Notes: a model not told the origin generated them from the letters alone. A DNA stretch of 62,000 bases from Lingula anatina (GCF_001039355.2 NW_019775454.1:1-62000), one strand, 5' to 3'. Shown: positions 30,705-43,240, counted from the stretch's first letter. Numbers and translations: made by a program.

Positions 30705-31107
30705 ATATTTTTATTGGACTTATTAACACATATTTTGACTCATAAAATACCCCCCCCCCCCGCCAACCCCTATTCCCACCCGCTGTCGGTGATAATAAAA
30801 AGTGTACCGTCAGTTTTATTCATTACACTTAAAATCCTGCTGGTTGACCCGTAACGCAGGCAATAAAATGGGATGGTAAACGTATCACAATTTGACTGTG
30901 GTTTTTTGTTGTGCGTGACAATTTTTACAATCTCGTTTTTTTAAATACAGGCTTATTGTTTGGCAGATGTAAAATGGATAGTATGTATATTCAAAAATTA
31001 TAATGAATAGATATAATCAAATAAAACGCGTTTGATGCCGCAAACTGAATGCCCCTACGTTGGCGGCATGTATGGGTCGTTATGTTTCATCAGCCAACTT
31101 TTCTTCC

Positions 31108-31232
31108 CTTTTAACTCGTACAGATAATGGATACCCCTTAAATGGACAGTAGGCAAATCTAAAATCTTGCCTTTTAACTCGTATAGATAATGGATACCCC
31201 TAAAATGGACAGTAGGCAAATCTAAAATCTTA
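31108..31232. repeat. Tandem duplication, about 62 bp unit, two copies
   Basis: 'ttttaactcgtacagataat' to 'ggcaaatctaaaatctt' is repeated once, with a few substitutions. Confidence 0.85.
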
Positions 31233-31441
31233 TTTTAGTAAGTCACTGCTTCCTTTTTTTTTATTTTGGTAATAAATATTAGAGTTTATAGGTAGAGCAT
31301 TTAGATTTTTTACAATGTAAGTGCTATCATAAATGTAAAAAGAATAGTAAAATTGAAGGATTCTACTTCCCTCTACACACCCAATGTAGTTGCAGCAGCC
31401 CAAGCACTAAGACTGCAGTAATGTAGCAATGAACAGACGTT

Positions 31442-31741
31442 GTGCGTGCAACAAATATTGAAAGTGAATGTCCAAAAGGCAAAACACTGGTATTAATGAA
31501 AATCTATGCTGTGATCACTTTCGAAATTTCAAATACTTCACAGAAACTTTCTGATGAAAAGTCAATATTTGGCCATTTTCTCAAATTTGCCGTCTCCAAT
31601 GGCAAAGAGCACAGCGAACACGTTACTGATATTGACTGGGTCATTGACAGCACAGGAGAAACACATCTGCGCATGCGCCACACGAAATACAATCAGGTGA
31701 TGCAGGAGGTTTTTGGTAAATTGGAGATTGTTAATTTCTAA
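31442..31741 (+). CDS. Unassigned 99-codon frame
   Basis: Contains IFGHFLKFAVSNGKEHSE and DWVIDSTGETHLRMRHTK, with codon choice that looks coding. There is no recognised domain and no clear acceptor. It may be the last exon of a small gene or a relic. Confidence 0.25.
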   Translation: MRATNIESECPKGKTLVLMKIYAVITFEISNTSQKLSDEKSIFGHFLKFAVSNGKEHSEHVTDIDWVIDSTGETHLRMRHTKYNQVMQEVFGKLEIVNF

Positions 31742-32226
31742 AAAATCATTTGAAAGACCTTAATTGGTCAAACAATATATATTTTTTGTCAACATATATT
31801 TTAATTGGTCAAACAACATGGCTTTCGTCAACATATATTTTGTATTAGTTGTCATCGAAAATCATCGAAATAATATTTGAAAACTTGTGATGCTTGCATT
31901 TTTACAGTATCAATTTAGTTTTTTATGGCTTCACTCCTTTCCATTTCCCTTTTAAATTTCCTTTGCCTGCACTCACTGGTAACGCTTTTTAGCAGATCTC
32001 CACAGATCTTCACAATTCAAATCATGTTGCAATCGATAAAAGACTCAGGATGGGTGGACTTTTTGGACGAGATGACCTGACTCCCATTATCAATATAGAT
32101 ACAAGCATATCAAGTGTTTCTACGCCACTTTTAGTCTTCTTGGTGAATATTCAACAATATGCTTTATTGTAGTTTGCCAGTGTCAAATTGTTTGTAGAAT
32201 TTCTCTATTAAACAATACCAGAGACA

Positions 32227-32526
32227 TTGCTGCATGCACAGGCCTTTGACGCAGGTGTTGCTACAGACACCTTTCCCACCAAAAGCTACAACTTAGCTAT
32301 TGCAAAGACAACCGCAGTCCAAGGCCGATGTGTGACCGTGTTTAACAAAGAGCCATTGGCAGCGGTTGTATCAATAACGAGTAGGCACCAAATGAAGTTT
32401 AGGTTTAACATAATTCTCTATGTTCCCACATGTAGTGACCTCTCTTCTACTCCCAATACCTTCAGTTACGAGTATTTCTCAGCAAGAAAACGATGGATCG
32501 ATGTTCACAGGAATCGAAATACTTAA
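32227..32526 (+). CDS. Unassigned 99-codon frame
   Basis: Starts beside an acceptor-like 'gcatgcacag' (ending about 32240). The following codons (AFDAGVATDTFPTKSYNLAI, then QGRCVTVFNKEPLAAVVS) have balanced, coding-like composition for about 60 residues, after which the frame degenerates. It could be an exon in the same orientation as 31442-31741. Family unknown. Confidence 0.25.
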   Translation: MLHAQAFDAGVATDTFPTKSYNLAIAKTTAVQGRCVTVFNKEPLAAVVSITSRHQMKFRFNIILYVPTCSDLSSTPNTFSYEYFSARKRWIDVHRNRNT

Positions 32527-32695
32527 CATCATAAATTTTTGTCCAAAGAGACTCGATCTAACTGAAGATTGAGATTAGGAGTATATTGGCCTATGTCGTG
32601 CATGTTATAATGGTAAGCCATAGAACAGAAATGCAATGATTGTCAAAAGTACCCAAACAAATGAACAAAACGAATGTGAAATTCGCCGTCCCCTT

Positions 32696-32722
32696 CCTTT
32701 TTTTTTTTTTTTTTTTTTTTTG
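32696..32722. repeat. Poly-T tract
   Basis: An almost pure run of about 25 T. Confidence 0.95.
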
Positions 32723-33044
32723 CCAGTTTTGTTGCAATTAAGCCTCCCTTTTTTTCCTACTCGTATCTCACTGGCAACTACAGCCTGTGTTGGAAAGAAA
32801 TGATTCATTCTTTTTCTTTTGTATGAATTGATTTTATTTCAAAATGGTAATATCATTGTCTTAGATTAGTTTGGTTTACAATTCATTTCCCTGGCACATT
32901 TACGCAACACTAACTGAGCTGTAGGTCGTCTAGAAAAGAACTTGTTTGTCAGATTTTTTTTTAATTCTCTTGTCAGTACAGTGAGGTGATTGTTTTCGTC
33001 CTACCGCTTGCCAATCTTAAAAGGGGGAGCGACGTACTAAACCG

Positions 33045-33592
33045 GTGTAAAGAAACTGAGGGTGCGTGAAAGTCCGCCCTCCATTTAGTTATAATGGTTA
33101 GGGTTAGCCTGACCTAAGTGGGTCAAAATCTAGGACGAGGCTTACCTGTAGGCCTACAAATGAATGGGAAGCGGACTTTCTATCATGTGGGGCTCTCTGT
33201 CACGTTACACGGCTCTCTTGTATTAAAGGTCTTTGACCAGTGCAAGGAAACGTTATATGTTGGGCTTTGTCTCATAATAGAGTGTCCGATCAGTGCGCCC
33301 TGACTTTATAAACTGCACTTTGAATTTTGCTGTTTCATTCTCACACGTTTGTCTTCATATTAAACCGAACCGTGACCTAATAACGTCAGATGTTACGTGT
33401 ACCTAAGGTAAACCGTCAACATAAAGGCCATTTAATTATACTGAACTGAGAATGCTTTCTTAAAATTTCCAAAGCTTGTTGTACATGTATGTTATGCTTA
33501 TATACAAGTTCAAATCGCGGAGACTTGCGTATAATGTCTGAACGATAACGGATTTATACGCATAAATTCCGTTTTACGAAGGCAATATTATC

Positions 33593-33638
<46 letters not shown>

Positions 33639-34272
33639 TCGAGCTGTGTATCACGTTGATTACAGATACGCTACATTAGAGTGATTTATGCCCTTAGCAT
33701 GTGTAACATCATACCAATACATTTATAAGAAACTGGATTACTTTGTATGCTATATGTACATCATTTATATTAAGAAGGGCATGTTTACGTGATGATTACA
33801 AAGTTTACAATGTATTTTTTTACTCTCAATTACAGTATGATTGTAAGACAAGTGCACTTATATTCACTTTGCTTTTCGATTCGCTTTTTTACATTCACGG
33901 TAGTCATGCATTGCTATGTGGTAAAATTGAATTGAGCTGATAAAGCATGTACGCGATTTCAAAGGATATATTATCATAATATGAATACAACTGGAATATA
34001 CATGTAATTTGGCATATAATATAGTGGTTTTCTACTGATGCCACGTGTTTAATACACATTGATGATGTTGGGTCTTGATAGCAATTTTCAATCCAGCTTT
34101 TTTAACACGAACAGTGTACCGGTGTAATGTGACAGAGAGTCCCCCAAGATAGAGAGTCCGCGTCCCATTCATTTGTATAGGTAGGCCTCGCCCTAGATTT
34201 TAACCCACTTAGGTCAGACAGCTAAATGGAGGGCGCACAATCTGTTACACGGATCCTCAGTTTCGTTACACC
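33045..34272. mobile_element. DNA transposon with long terminal inverted repeats (about 170 bp)
   Basis: The left arm from 33045 (ggtgtaaagaaactgagg...) and the right arm ending 34272 (...ctcagtttcgttacacc) are inverted copies over about 170 bases. Shared blocks include 'gccctccatttag', 'gacctaagtgggt' and 'acaaatgaatggga'. The left arm carries a 15-20 base insertion ('ttataatggttagggttag'). No transposase frame lies between the arms. The superfamily and target duplication are not resolved. Confidence 0.65.
33593..33638. repeat. Poly-T tract inside the long-TIR element
   Basis: About 43 consecutive T bases. Confidence 0.95.
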
Positions 34273-35889
34273 CACATTTTCAATCTTGACTACTTCTACT
34301 GCTTCGAACTTCATATTTTACTGAAGTTCCCCAAAAAATAAAATATGGGTTTAGTTCGGGAAATTTTGAAGTAAAACTAAAATTAAAATAAAATAGAAAT
34401 AGAAAAATAAGTAACTTAAAACCGTAAATAAAAACATGCCTTTTAATGAAATAAAGCTTTCATTTATTACAGAAACAGTTTGCCACTTGTTGGCAAACGT
34501 GGCAGAAAATACACGTCCTGCTCGTTAATGGTATATGGCGTAAAAAGAAAAAAATTTAAAAACTAAAAACTTTTATCAACGTATCACTTTACAACCAATC
34601 CTAATCTTCATTCAGCCACCCGCGTTAGGCTGTAAAAGGTACTGGGTTAATAATAGCATTCACCATAGCTGCACATCAGTGGGAAATAATTCTCAAGCGT
34701 GATCAGATTCAGTAAAACAAATGACACCATCTGATCATGAACAGATGCAAGAGACTTGAAAATCAGAGTGAAAACGGGTCTGATTCTAGTTAAGAATGAT
34801 CAATAGCTAACGAAACTAGAACCGGTAAAGCACATAGCGTTATCCATATGCAATTAATAGAAAATTGGAAGTAATTTATCTCTTGTATTTGACGGATAAT
34901 TCTCCCTAATGATATCTCAAAGTCACTTAATGGGCTTCCACACACCTGCTGAGGGGAATTTTAGAGTAATGTCATTGCTTCATTAGAATAATAAGTCTTT
35001 AAGGGAGACCGATACGAAATTAAGGCTGGTGGCCCTTTTCCCGTTTCCTTTATGTGAAATACCTATCTTAATTGTTTCGAGAACGTCCGTTTTTTGTTGC
35101 TTTATTCCCCGACCCACTTGCTTCTGCACATAGTGCACATATTGGACTGCCTTTAATCGCCAATATCGCTGTTTTGTGTATTGGTGCAACTTAACTGTAA
35201 AACAAAATAAGACATGAAATTAAAATTGGCACGGCTGACGACTAGGGTGTGAAATACAATTTTTGCTTGTTTGTTTGTTTGTTTGTTTGTTTGCGAGTTA
35301 TGAGACACTTCAATTTCCTGTGACACAAATATTATTTAAATATCCCTTCAAAACAATCCCTATACAACAGTCTAACGCACGTCTATAATGGCAAGTTTCT
35401 TTTTTTAGAGACAGTGATATCACTATATGCATTCACCTTGCCTTGCCTTCACCTACTGTCTCATATAAAAAAGGTTAAATATTCTGACAACAATGTAATT
35501 TTGGAATTTTGGTAGCTTTATTAAGGCCATAAATGCTGTAAACAAATTTTGAGAATTATTTTTCTTTAGTTTTCTTTTAACCTCCGTCGTCGGCGAGGTT
35601 CATATTGTGTGAAAAAAACATGGTCAAGGCTGCTTGTATTCGGAGCTACTGCCACTATCAATCAACCTCCTCGAAAACCCTGGAGAGCTCAAATGAGATA
35701 GTTAGAGCAATGAAGACGTGGAAAACATTTTAATCAATCATTTATTTCTTTGTGCATGTGTCTTTCTTTTCAAGCCGCATTTATGGAGAATGCCCCCTGC
35801 AGACCATTCGGCATAGCATGAAAAGCGAAACACAGAGTTTGAATAAAATGTATCTGCTATACATACTGAAGCCAAACTGTTGACTAAGA
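34273..35889. other. Intergenic, no gene recognised
   Basis: A+T-rich, with a GTTT tetranucleotide run at 35265-35293 ('tgtttgtttgtttgtttg'). No frame, RNA or transposon end seen. Confidence 0.5.
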
Positions 35890-36143
35890 CTGGGTTCCCA
35901 TACCTAGATCGATCTAACAGGATCGATCCATCTCAAAGGGGTTTCTCGCTAAATTGCATTCAGCTTAAGCGGCTAAGATGTCTGACACGCCTACTGAAGC
36001 TGCTAAACAATAGTTAATTACCCCTAACAGGTTCAGTAGGTGTGTCAGACATCTACGCCGCTTAAGTTGATTGCAATTTAGCAAGAACCCCCTTGGAGAT
36101 AGATCGATCTACAGTTAGCACGATAGGGTCTGGGAATGGTCCC
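35890..36143. mobile_element. Palindromic MITE, copy 2
   Basis: Related to the element at 3098-3324. It shares the centre 'agttaattaccc', the TIR core 'tagatcgatct' and the outer 'ttccca'/'tgggaa'. This copy has better-preserved arms: 'cttaagcggctaagatgtct' and 'gacacgcctactgaagc' are matched by their inverse on the other side. No coding capacity. Confidence 0.65.
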
Positions 36144-37450
36144 TAACATGCTTGTCACGCATGGCGCTAAAACAAATAAGACACAATAGGGACTGTCACT
36201 CACATACACTCATTTTGTAAAGAAACCAAATTGACACTTCACACCAAACACATTTCACGGTTTCTCAATGGATAACATGTCTGAAGTCACAAATGTTAAA
36301 TGTGAGACCTGAAATCTTCCACAGTTGTAGAAATAACAGGAAACTGCAGATGCAAGCCTCTAATGGAGGTGAAATACAAGTACATGTAATCTTTGCCTGA
36401 AGTGCGATATCTCCGACTTGAGAATTTTCAGTCAAATGCAACAAGCCATCTCACGTTACAGAAGTTGGTTTTTGTCTGCTCAAAAGCAATTTCACATAAT
36501 CTGGCCGCTTCCCAGTGCATTATCCCCCCTTTCATTCTTGGCTACAGAATATTGTATCTTTTTTTAATTCGTCACTCATCTGTATTTCATTCGGATAGGA
36601 AAAATATATCACAATGCATTTAGTCCCATTAAAATGAAGGCACTACGTAGTAAATATAGTACAATGAACAGGCGCGGATGGCAATCGTCTCAACCTGTTA
36701 GATTCTTGGTGCGCTTTAAGATTTTTTCGGTATATCTCTTATTTCATGAGGTTAGCTATTGGTTATCTAAAATGACATATAATATCGATATCGATATTTA
36801 AAACAAGTGAGTTCGATAACGGACGCGAACACTTATGAAAGAGATCGATTTGTGATGGCAAGACCCATGTTTAGCTGGCCCTGCAGGTCGTCGTACAAAA
36901 AGTGGCTTCAATCAGACAGATAGCCATCAAATGAAGGTGTCAGTGTCAGTGATTCACTGTTTAACAATAATGGCGATTTAGGATAAGATGATTATGAATA
37001 ACTTTGCCCTTTACTAACTGCCATGAGGTTCTGGAAATAAAAAGGTTAAATATTTCTATATGAAAAATGACAATTGGCAATTTGAAAATGGTGCTGGTCA
37101 GGGCTTACTGGTAGGTATATGTCCTGAATTAAACGTATTTAGCAATGAGCAGTGATGACAAAATTGTTTTTTCTTTTTTCATTTCCTTGTATTTATAACT
37201 TTGAAATTGTTTAATGCGGCGTTTCCCAATTTGAATATAATATAATGTACATGTAGCCCCCCCTTTTCCAATTTACTAGGTTTTTTTCAGTCATTAAAAA
37301 CAGGTTATCTAGACTATATATACTGCAGTTTTCTTGGTTGAAATGATACCAAAATTCACCATTTTGCTTCAGATTTTCACAATTGTCTTGGGGGAGTTCC
37401 ACCAAACCCCCGACTGCGGAGAGGAAACCCCCTCCTCTCCCTCCTCTCCA
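36144..37450. other. Intergenic, no gene recognised
   Basis: Contains the dispersed repeat described next and, at its right end, a C/T-rich stretch running into the poly-C that starts duplicated block A. The plus-strand frame at 36393-36623 has no family features. Confidence 0.45.
36690..36852. repeat. Third, diverged copy of a repeat also at about 51840-51990 and 56660-56812
   Basis: Shared landmarks in order are 'agattcttggt', 'gaggtta', 'attggt', 'atcgatattta' and 'gcgaaca' followed by 'tgaaagagatcg'. Similarity is moderate but collinear over about 150 bases. Confidence 0.55.
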
Positions 37451-38005
37451 CCCCCCCCCCCAACCTACGCTACCAGTACCCTCTGAAAATTGTTCCCATT
37501 GAGTAAGATAGGCCTTTAAAAGATAGGCTTCAAAATTTTATTCATCTTCTGTTACCAAATTATCAAAACAATTTACAATATAATAATTATCAGAATTGTA
37601 CGTACATGATTATGTTATTTTTTAAAAATGGTTACTTATTCTGTACACATACAAAAGAAATGTGGTTTTTGATAACCAAATTATATTCTCATGATAAAAA
37701 TATTAGCTTCAGTTTCAGCTTGGTGAAAGTGTGGGTTGCATATTTTGTAGAAATGAGGAAAACTTGAATTACAATGATTCACTTCTTGTTTTTTTTTTTT
37801 TTTTTTTTTTCAAAATTTATTAAAAAAGATGTTTGTACAGATATTTAATTAATCGTCTCGAGTGTTTGTAGACTGCATTTATAAGTTATCTATATTTGTA
37901 ATGAATTAGTTTGTTTCATGGGGTCAGCTGTAGAGTGGGCTACTTCAAAATGAATCGTGAAACTGGAGAGAAGGATTGAAGCAGCCGGTTGTTTGCAGCA
38001 GTCCT

Positions 38006-41000
38006 CTAGCCATTGTCAACAATATTGCGGACGCTGCTGTTTGCAGTCAGGGGACCCATCTCAAGCTGTTCTTCCGCCAACACCTCCTGTCATGACGAAA
38101 AAACGCTGCATATAATTAGTCAGTAAACTACAGGGCATATCTCAATATTGCAAGCACAGGATGTTTTAGTGAATGTTAATAGAAAACAAATTCCATCTTT
38201 TTTTCCATCACATACATGTAGGCTATAGAGTCTTTTCCATCACATACATGTAGGCTATAGAGTCTTTGACATTAGGTTATTTTGACTTATGTACATATAC
38301 AAATTGCTAGAAGTCTGCGAAGATTTACTCTAAGGAACCAGCGAGTGTGCACATTATTAGAAGTGGTCAGTGTAATAAATCCAGGCGTTACCTGAGCAAT
38401 GTCTAAAATGGGAGAGGTGACCACATCGTTTGGAAAGTTATTCACGTAGTAGTCACAGAGCCAACTGCATTAAAATAAATAAATAAATAAATAAATTACA
38501 ATAGATAAATAGACAAATGAATAGAAGAAAGATATATCAATTCCAAAAAAAGATATAATAAAATAATTGAAAATTTTAAAATATGGCTAAAAATGTTAAA
38601 TAAAACATTTAACTATAAGGAGCCTTGCAGGAAGAAAAAAACATTGATGTAATTCGTACCGATGACTTAAAAAGCCAGTCATGCTGTCAATTCTTTGGTC
38701 CACGTTGCTGAAATGAAATAGAGAGAAATAGTTCAATCTGTGTTGACAGTTCAATATGAGACCAGCTGGGGACAATGGAAACTGAAGACGATTTCTTCGA
38801 AGTTAACACGGCTTATTTAAAAAGTGCATTATGTACTTTTGTGTCTTTAGACAGGTCTATGCTTAGAAGTCTAGTGACAGATGTTGAAGACAATTCATTA
38901 AATTATTTTAATACCGCACATATTCATGTAGTTGTTCATACTGTGGTGTTGCCTACCAGACTAATCTGTCAATCAGATCCCTGAAGACGTGCTCTGTATC
39001 TGTGTAGATGATGGTGCCTTGGAGGATTTTTCTTATGGCTTCTGCTCTAGTTGGCAGTTCAGTCCAAAGTGGGTGTCTAAATAAATTGACTAAAATTACT
39101 CTTGTATTCCAACACGTCCTACTATTACTATTGGAAACAAGGCAGCAAAGCTGTCAAATGTACAGACAAAAAGAAGAAAATAATAATTCACAAAACAGAA
39201 TACTGTCAATTCTGATGCAATAATACATTATACTTAACTGCAAAGTCAACTTCAAATTTAAATTATTCACAACAGGTAATACCAATGAAAGTAAAAGGAT
39301 AAGGTTTCAGAGCCATGAGAGTTAAAGTACACACGTACAAAATGCTAGATCAAGAAAAATGAAAATTTCACAAAAAATTGCATTAATCCAATAAAAATGA
39401 TAATCCAAGAGAGCTGGTTTTCTTATTTGATCTGTATGTCAAGAAGAGTAAATGACATGATTTTTATTTAATGGTCACTATGAAGGCAGTGTCCAAATTG
39501 GGGTTTCTTCAAATTTGATGCAATATTACATAATGCATAACAGCATAATGACCACCAATTCTTAATAATAAAGTAAAAGTATCATGAGTATTCAGAAAAT
39601 GTGACTAGCAAAAGTCTTCAAGTCCATGGAAGTTCAGAGTCAAACCTTGAAAATGCCAAATTGGTTTTCATAGCCCATGGAAGTTAAAGTTACACCTTAA
39701 ATTTTCGCGAAAAAATGTATAACTTCCAGAAAAATTAATCAAGTTCCATGTTTCTTTTCTGTAAGTGTGAGAAGTGTAAGTGGCATGGTTTTGCTTTAAT
39801 GGTCACTATGGCAGCAGTGCACAAAACAGGGTTTACTTCAATTTTGATGCAATATTACATAATGCTTAACAGTATAATGACCATCAATTTTTAATAACAA
39901 AATAAATGTATCACAGATATTCAGAAAATGTGACTAGCAAAAGTCTTCAAGTCCATGGAAGTTCAGAGTCAAACCTTGAAAATGCCAAATTGTAAACAAG
40001 AGAATTATACTGAAATGGATTTATTTCCATTTTCAACACCTTTTTTACATAACACAAAATTATCGATTTCCTGTTATTTTTAAATGATCAACTAAGTAAA
40101 TTGTTGACATAGGAAAAAAAATATCAATAGAACAATTTTAAATGTCCAATTTGCTCCATTCTGAGATTCTGAACATAGTGAATGATTGAATCTGACAAAC
40201 TATAAAGGTATGAGTTTATTTCCATTTTTGACACTTTATTACACAATAACAGGTTTACCATCATTTTTATATGATAAACTAACAATATTGTTAAGATGCA
40301 GAAAATGTCAAAAGAACACCTTTACATTTCTAATTAGTTATAAAATGAGACTGTTAACATGCCTAAGAAAAAACACTAATTTACAAAAAAAGGCATAACT
40401 TCACCAAAACTTAACCGATCAAGCTTATTTTCGGACTTAATCTGTATTTCAGTAATACTGATAACTCCTGTGAATTTCAAGACAATTGGCCAATCGATTT
40501 TTCTTGAAATGTGTTATCAGTGTTGCATATATGCTGAAAAAAGTGAAAAAACAGCACAACTTTGATAAAAATGGCCCGATCATGCTGATTTTCGAACTTG
40601 ACCTGCATATTATGAATATTCTTCAGTTACCTAAGTTTCAAGCCAAAACGGTTTTCAGGCCCGTAGCCAGGGGGGGTTCGGGGGGTTCGAAAGAACCGCC
40701 CCTTTTCCTGGGAAAAGGTCCACTCTGGGTAAAATTTGATCTAGGTACGTGATGTTTTTATGGAAAAAGGTCCACTTTTTCAGAAAACGAACCCCCCTTT
40801 TGAAATTGGCCTGGTTTTTCACTTATCGTAACTACCATAAAAATGGCTCGATCATGCTGATTTTCGAACTTGACCTGCGTATTATGAATATTCATCAGTT
40901 CTGTAAGTTTCAAGCCAGAAGGTAAAACGGTTTCCACTTATCGTGTTATCGGTGTTGCACATATGCTGAAAAAATGAAAAAATAGCATAACTTCCATAAA

Positions 41001-41888
41001 AATGGCCCGATCATGCTGATTTTCGAACTTGACCTGCGTATTATGAATATTCATCAGTTCTGTAAGTTTCAAGCCAAAAGGTAAAACAATTTTTCACTTA
41101 TCGTGTTATCGGTGAAAGTGCACGGCGACGACGACGACTAATATTTTCCATCAAAGCTGTTGGTATGAATATCAGTCCAGTCATCATTCACATAACTGTA
41201 TCTTTTTTCTTACCTTCCCTCCATCAATTCAAAAAGCAAGACACCCAAGGCGTAGTAATCGACCCTCCACGAGGCGGCGTCACCCCCCAGAACCTCAGGA
41301 GTCATGTTCTTATAGAGGGTGAAGTTCATCAACTCCACCCCATTGATACTTTCCCCAGCCTCATTTAGAGGGTGAACGGACCCTAGATCACACTGGAAGA
41401 AAGAACTCCGCATTTAAAAATTAAATAAAAAAGGGAATCTTCTGGTTACCAAAATGAAAGTATTCATTACATCCAAAGTCTTCTTTTATCAATCTAATAC
41501 AAAACCATATTTTACCAGTCATTACATGTTATCATTCGGATTTTTACACAGCGGTGTCGCATGAACAGTAATTTTTAGGTACATAAAATGGAGCCTTAGC
41601 GACCAGCGAGACGGTATCCATTATCAGGCCCCACCGAGGAACGTTATAGCGAAAAGAAAAAATTTATTCGAATTTATTTACTCAGATAACCAAACTGAGC
41701 CACAACAAAGCGAACATCGTACCAGTTTAGGAATCCCGTGGAGACTAATCAAGACGTTGTTCGTTTTTAGATCAAAATGGGCTACGTGCCGTTGGTGCAA
41801 GTGCCCAATAGCCATACAGACACATGTGGCTATATACTTCACCATCTGAAGAGGAACTTTGTTCCTAAGAAATAAATTATATATAATA

Positions 41889-41939
<51 letters not shown>

Positions 41940-42624
41940 ATAAAAAAATACATATATATATAATAATAAAAAAAATAGCAACTGTCAGTATGATATTCCT
42001 GTCAACGTTTAAGGAAAAAATATTTTGTGGAATAACGTATTTCTTATAACATAGACATTTTGGATAGAACAAGATAAAATCCGAAAAAATGAAAGGATTA
42101 TTTAAAGAAAAGAAAGTAATATAATTACTTACAAAAATGTCTCCCAATACTCTTGCAGAATGTCCAGATCCATCGGGCATAGTTCTGACAGTAGAACAGG
42201 CAAGCCAGGTCGAATTTCAAAGGAGTGAACGAGTCTGGAATGGGAATTTCTCATATCAGACTGAGATAAACTACACAAATATATATATATCTGGTTGACG
42301 AAATATTTTGAATCTGGACAGAGTGATTTCTCATTGTGTGATGAATAATTGAGATTTTACAGTTAAAGTTAATGACGTATTTATCCGTCCAGTATGTTTA
42401 AATACTCATTAAATTTAGCAAAATGATATTGTGAAAGATGTTGATAATTGAACATCATGTATGCATCAAACATTAAACGAGGTGAAGATATTATAACTTG
42501 GCGTATTTCGTAAACACCTTAAGATAAATTTGCTGTCTATCCTCTTCATAAAAGAAACTTCTTTGTAGATGAACCTTGCATAGGCCTCAGAAGTTGGCAC
42601 CTTTAATGCTAGGTTGTCTTTAAA
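38006..42624 (-). CDS. Ser/Thr protein kinase, partial copy A (8 exons, no glycine-loop exon)
   Basis: Minus-strand exons in transcript order: 42518-42624, 42133-42249, 41723-41864, 41214-41392, 38957-39076, 38660-38707, 38392-38464 and 38006-38086 (stop TAG). Each has GT/AG borders and a length equal to its counterpart in copy B. The first exon carries the beta-3 Lys (LALKVPTSE). The upstream glycine-loop exon is missing because the block ends at the N. Differences from B are mostly silent. Changed residues include H/R in exon 2 of this set, NK/DE at the start of the next and N/T near the C-terminus. The reading frame is intact, so this looks like an allele rather than a decayed pseudogene. 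Confidence 0.75.
39454..39993. repeat. Internal duplication of about 327 bp, present in A but single in B
   Basis: The stretch 'taatggtcactatg...' to 'aaaccttgaaaatgccaaat' occurs at about 39470-39675 and again at about 39797-39990. Block B has it once (about 44688-44882). Confidence 0.7.
40560..41135. repeat. Array of about 140 bp sub-repeats in a kinase intron, block A
   Basis: 'atcatgctgattttcgaact' followed by 'tgacctgc' and 'tatgaatattc' recurs three times, each followed by 'agtttcaagcc' and most by 'cttatcg'. The array ends in 'gcacggcgacgacgacga'. The equivalent array in block B is at about 45430-45860. The same text style occurs in many invertebrate genomes (recollection). Confidence 0.7.
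40656..40812. mobile_element. 157-bp insertion found only in block A
   Basis: Block B reads continuously 'aaaacggtttttcacttatc'. Block A is interrupted after 'cggtttt' by a G-rich sequence (caggcccgtagccagggggg ... gaaattggcctg) and resumes with 'gtttttcac'. The short 'gtttt' on both sides fits a target duplication, and CAGGC/GCCTG-like ends fit a small non-autonomous DNA element. Block B acts as the empty site. Confidence 0.65.
41889..41937. repeat. (TA)n microsatellite, block A only
   Basis: About 19 TA units next to an A run in the intron. Block B lacks it and reads 'agcaaatagatttaagcaac' at the same place. Confidence 0.9.
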
Positions 42625-42648
42625 CTAAATATAAAATATATCGAACAT

Positions 42649-42649
42649 N
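42649..42649. other. Single-base assembly gap at the A/B joint
   Basis: One N immediately followed by a 15-base C run. Sequence to the left stops matching block B exactly here. Confidence 0.95.
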
Positions 42650-42984
42650 CCCCCCCCCCCCCCAACCTACGCTACCAGTACCCTCTGAAAATTGTCCCCA
42701 TTGAGTAAGATAGGCCTTTAAAAGATAGGCTTCAAAATTTTATTCATCTTCTGTTACCAAATTATCAAAACAATTTACAATATAATAATTATCAGAATTG
42801 TATGTACATGATTATGTGATTTTTTTAAAAATGGTTACTTATTCTGTACACATACAAAAGAAATGTGGTTTTTGATAACCAAATTATATGCTTATGATAA
42901 AGAAATTAGCTTCAATTTTTATCTTGGTGAAAGTGTGAGTTGCATATCTTGTGGAAATAAGGAAAACTTGAATTAGAATAATTC

Positions 42985-43019
<35 letters not shown>

Positions 43020-43240
43020 AAAATTTGTTAAAATAGATGTTTGTAGCAGATATTTAATTTGTTTGTAGCAGATATTTAATTAATCGTCCGGAGTTTTTGT
43101 AGACTGCATTTATAAGTTATCTATATTTGTAATGAAATGAATAGTTTGTTTCATGGGGTCAGCTGTAGAGTGGGCTACTTCAAAATGAATCGTGAAACTT
43201 GAGTGAAGTATTGAAGCAGTCGGTGGTTTACAGCAGCCCT

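Larger units (their letters stand above)
37451..42648. repeat. Duplicated block A (about 5.2 kb, near-copy of block B)
   Basis: Begins in poly-C followed by 'aacctacgctaccagtaccc' and ends at 'atatatcgaacat' before a single N. Block B (42650-47413) begins with the same poly-C and words. Alignment by eye is nearly continuous with scattered substitutions and several indels. The blocks are head to tail. This could be a tandem duplication, but the N and poly-C at the joint favour two alleles placed in series. Confidence 0.85.

Noticed and set aside
38775-39223. Plus-strand frames repeated in blocks A and B (38775, 39008, 43993, 44226, 41165, 46031)
   Set aside because: They overlap or abut kinase exons on the other strand, or intron repeats, and are conserved only because the blocks are near-copies.
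40560-41135. Possible CRISPR-like array because of regular repeats
   Set aside because: Units are long, variable and related to each other throughout, with no spacers; the DNA is from an animal and the array lies in an intron.
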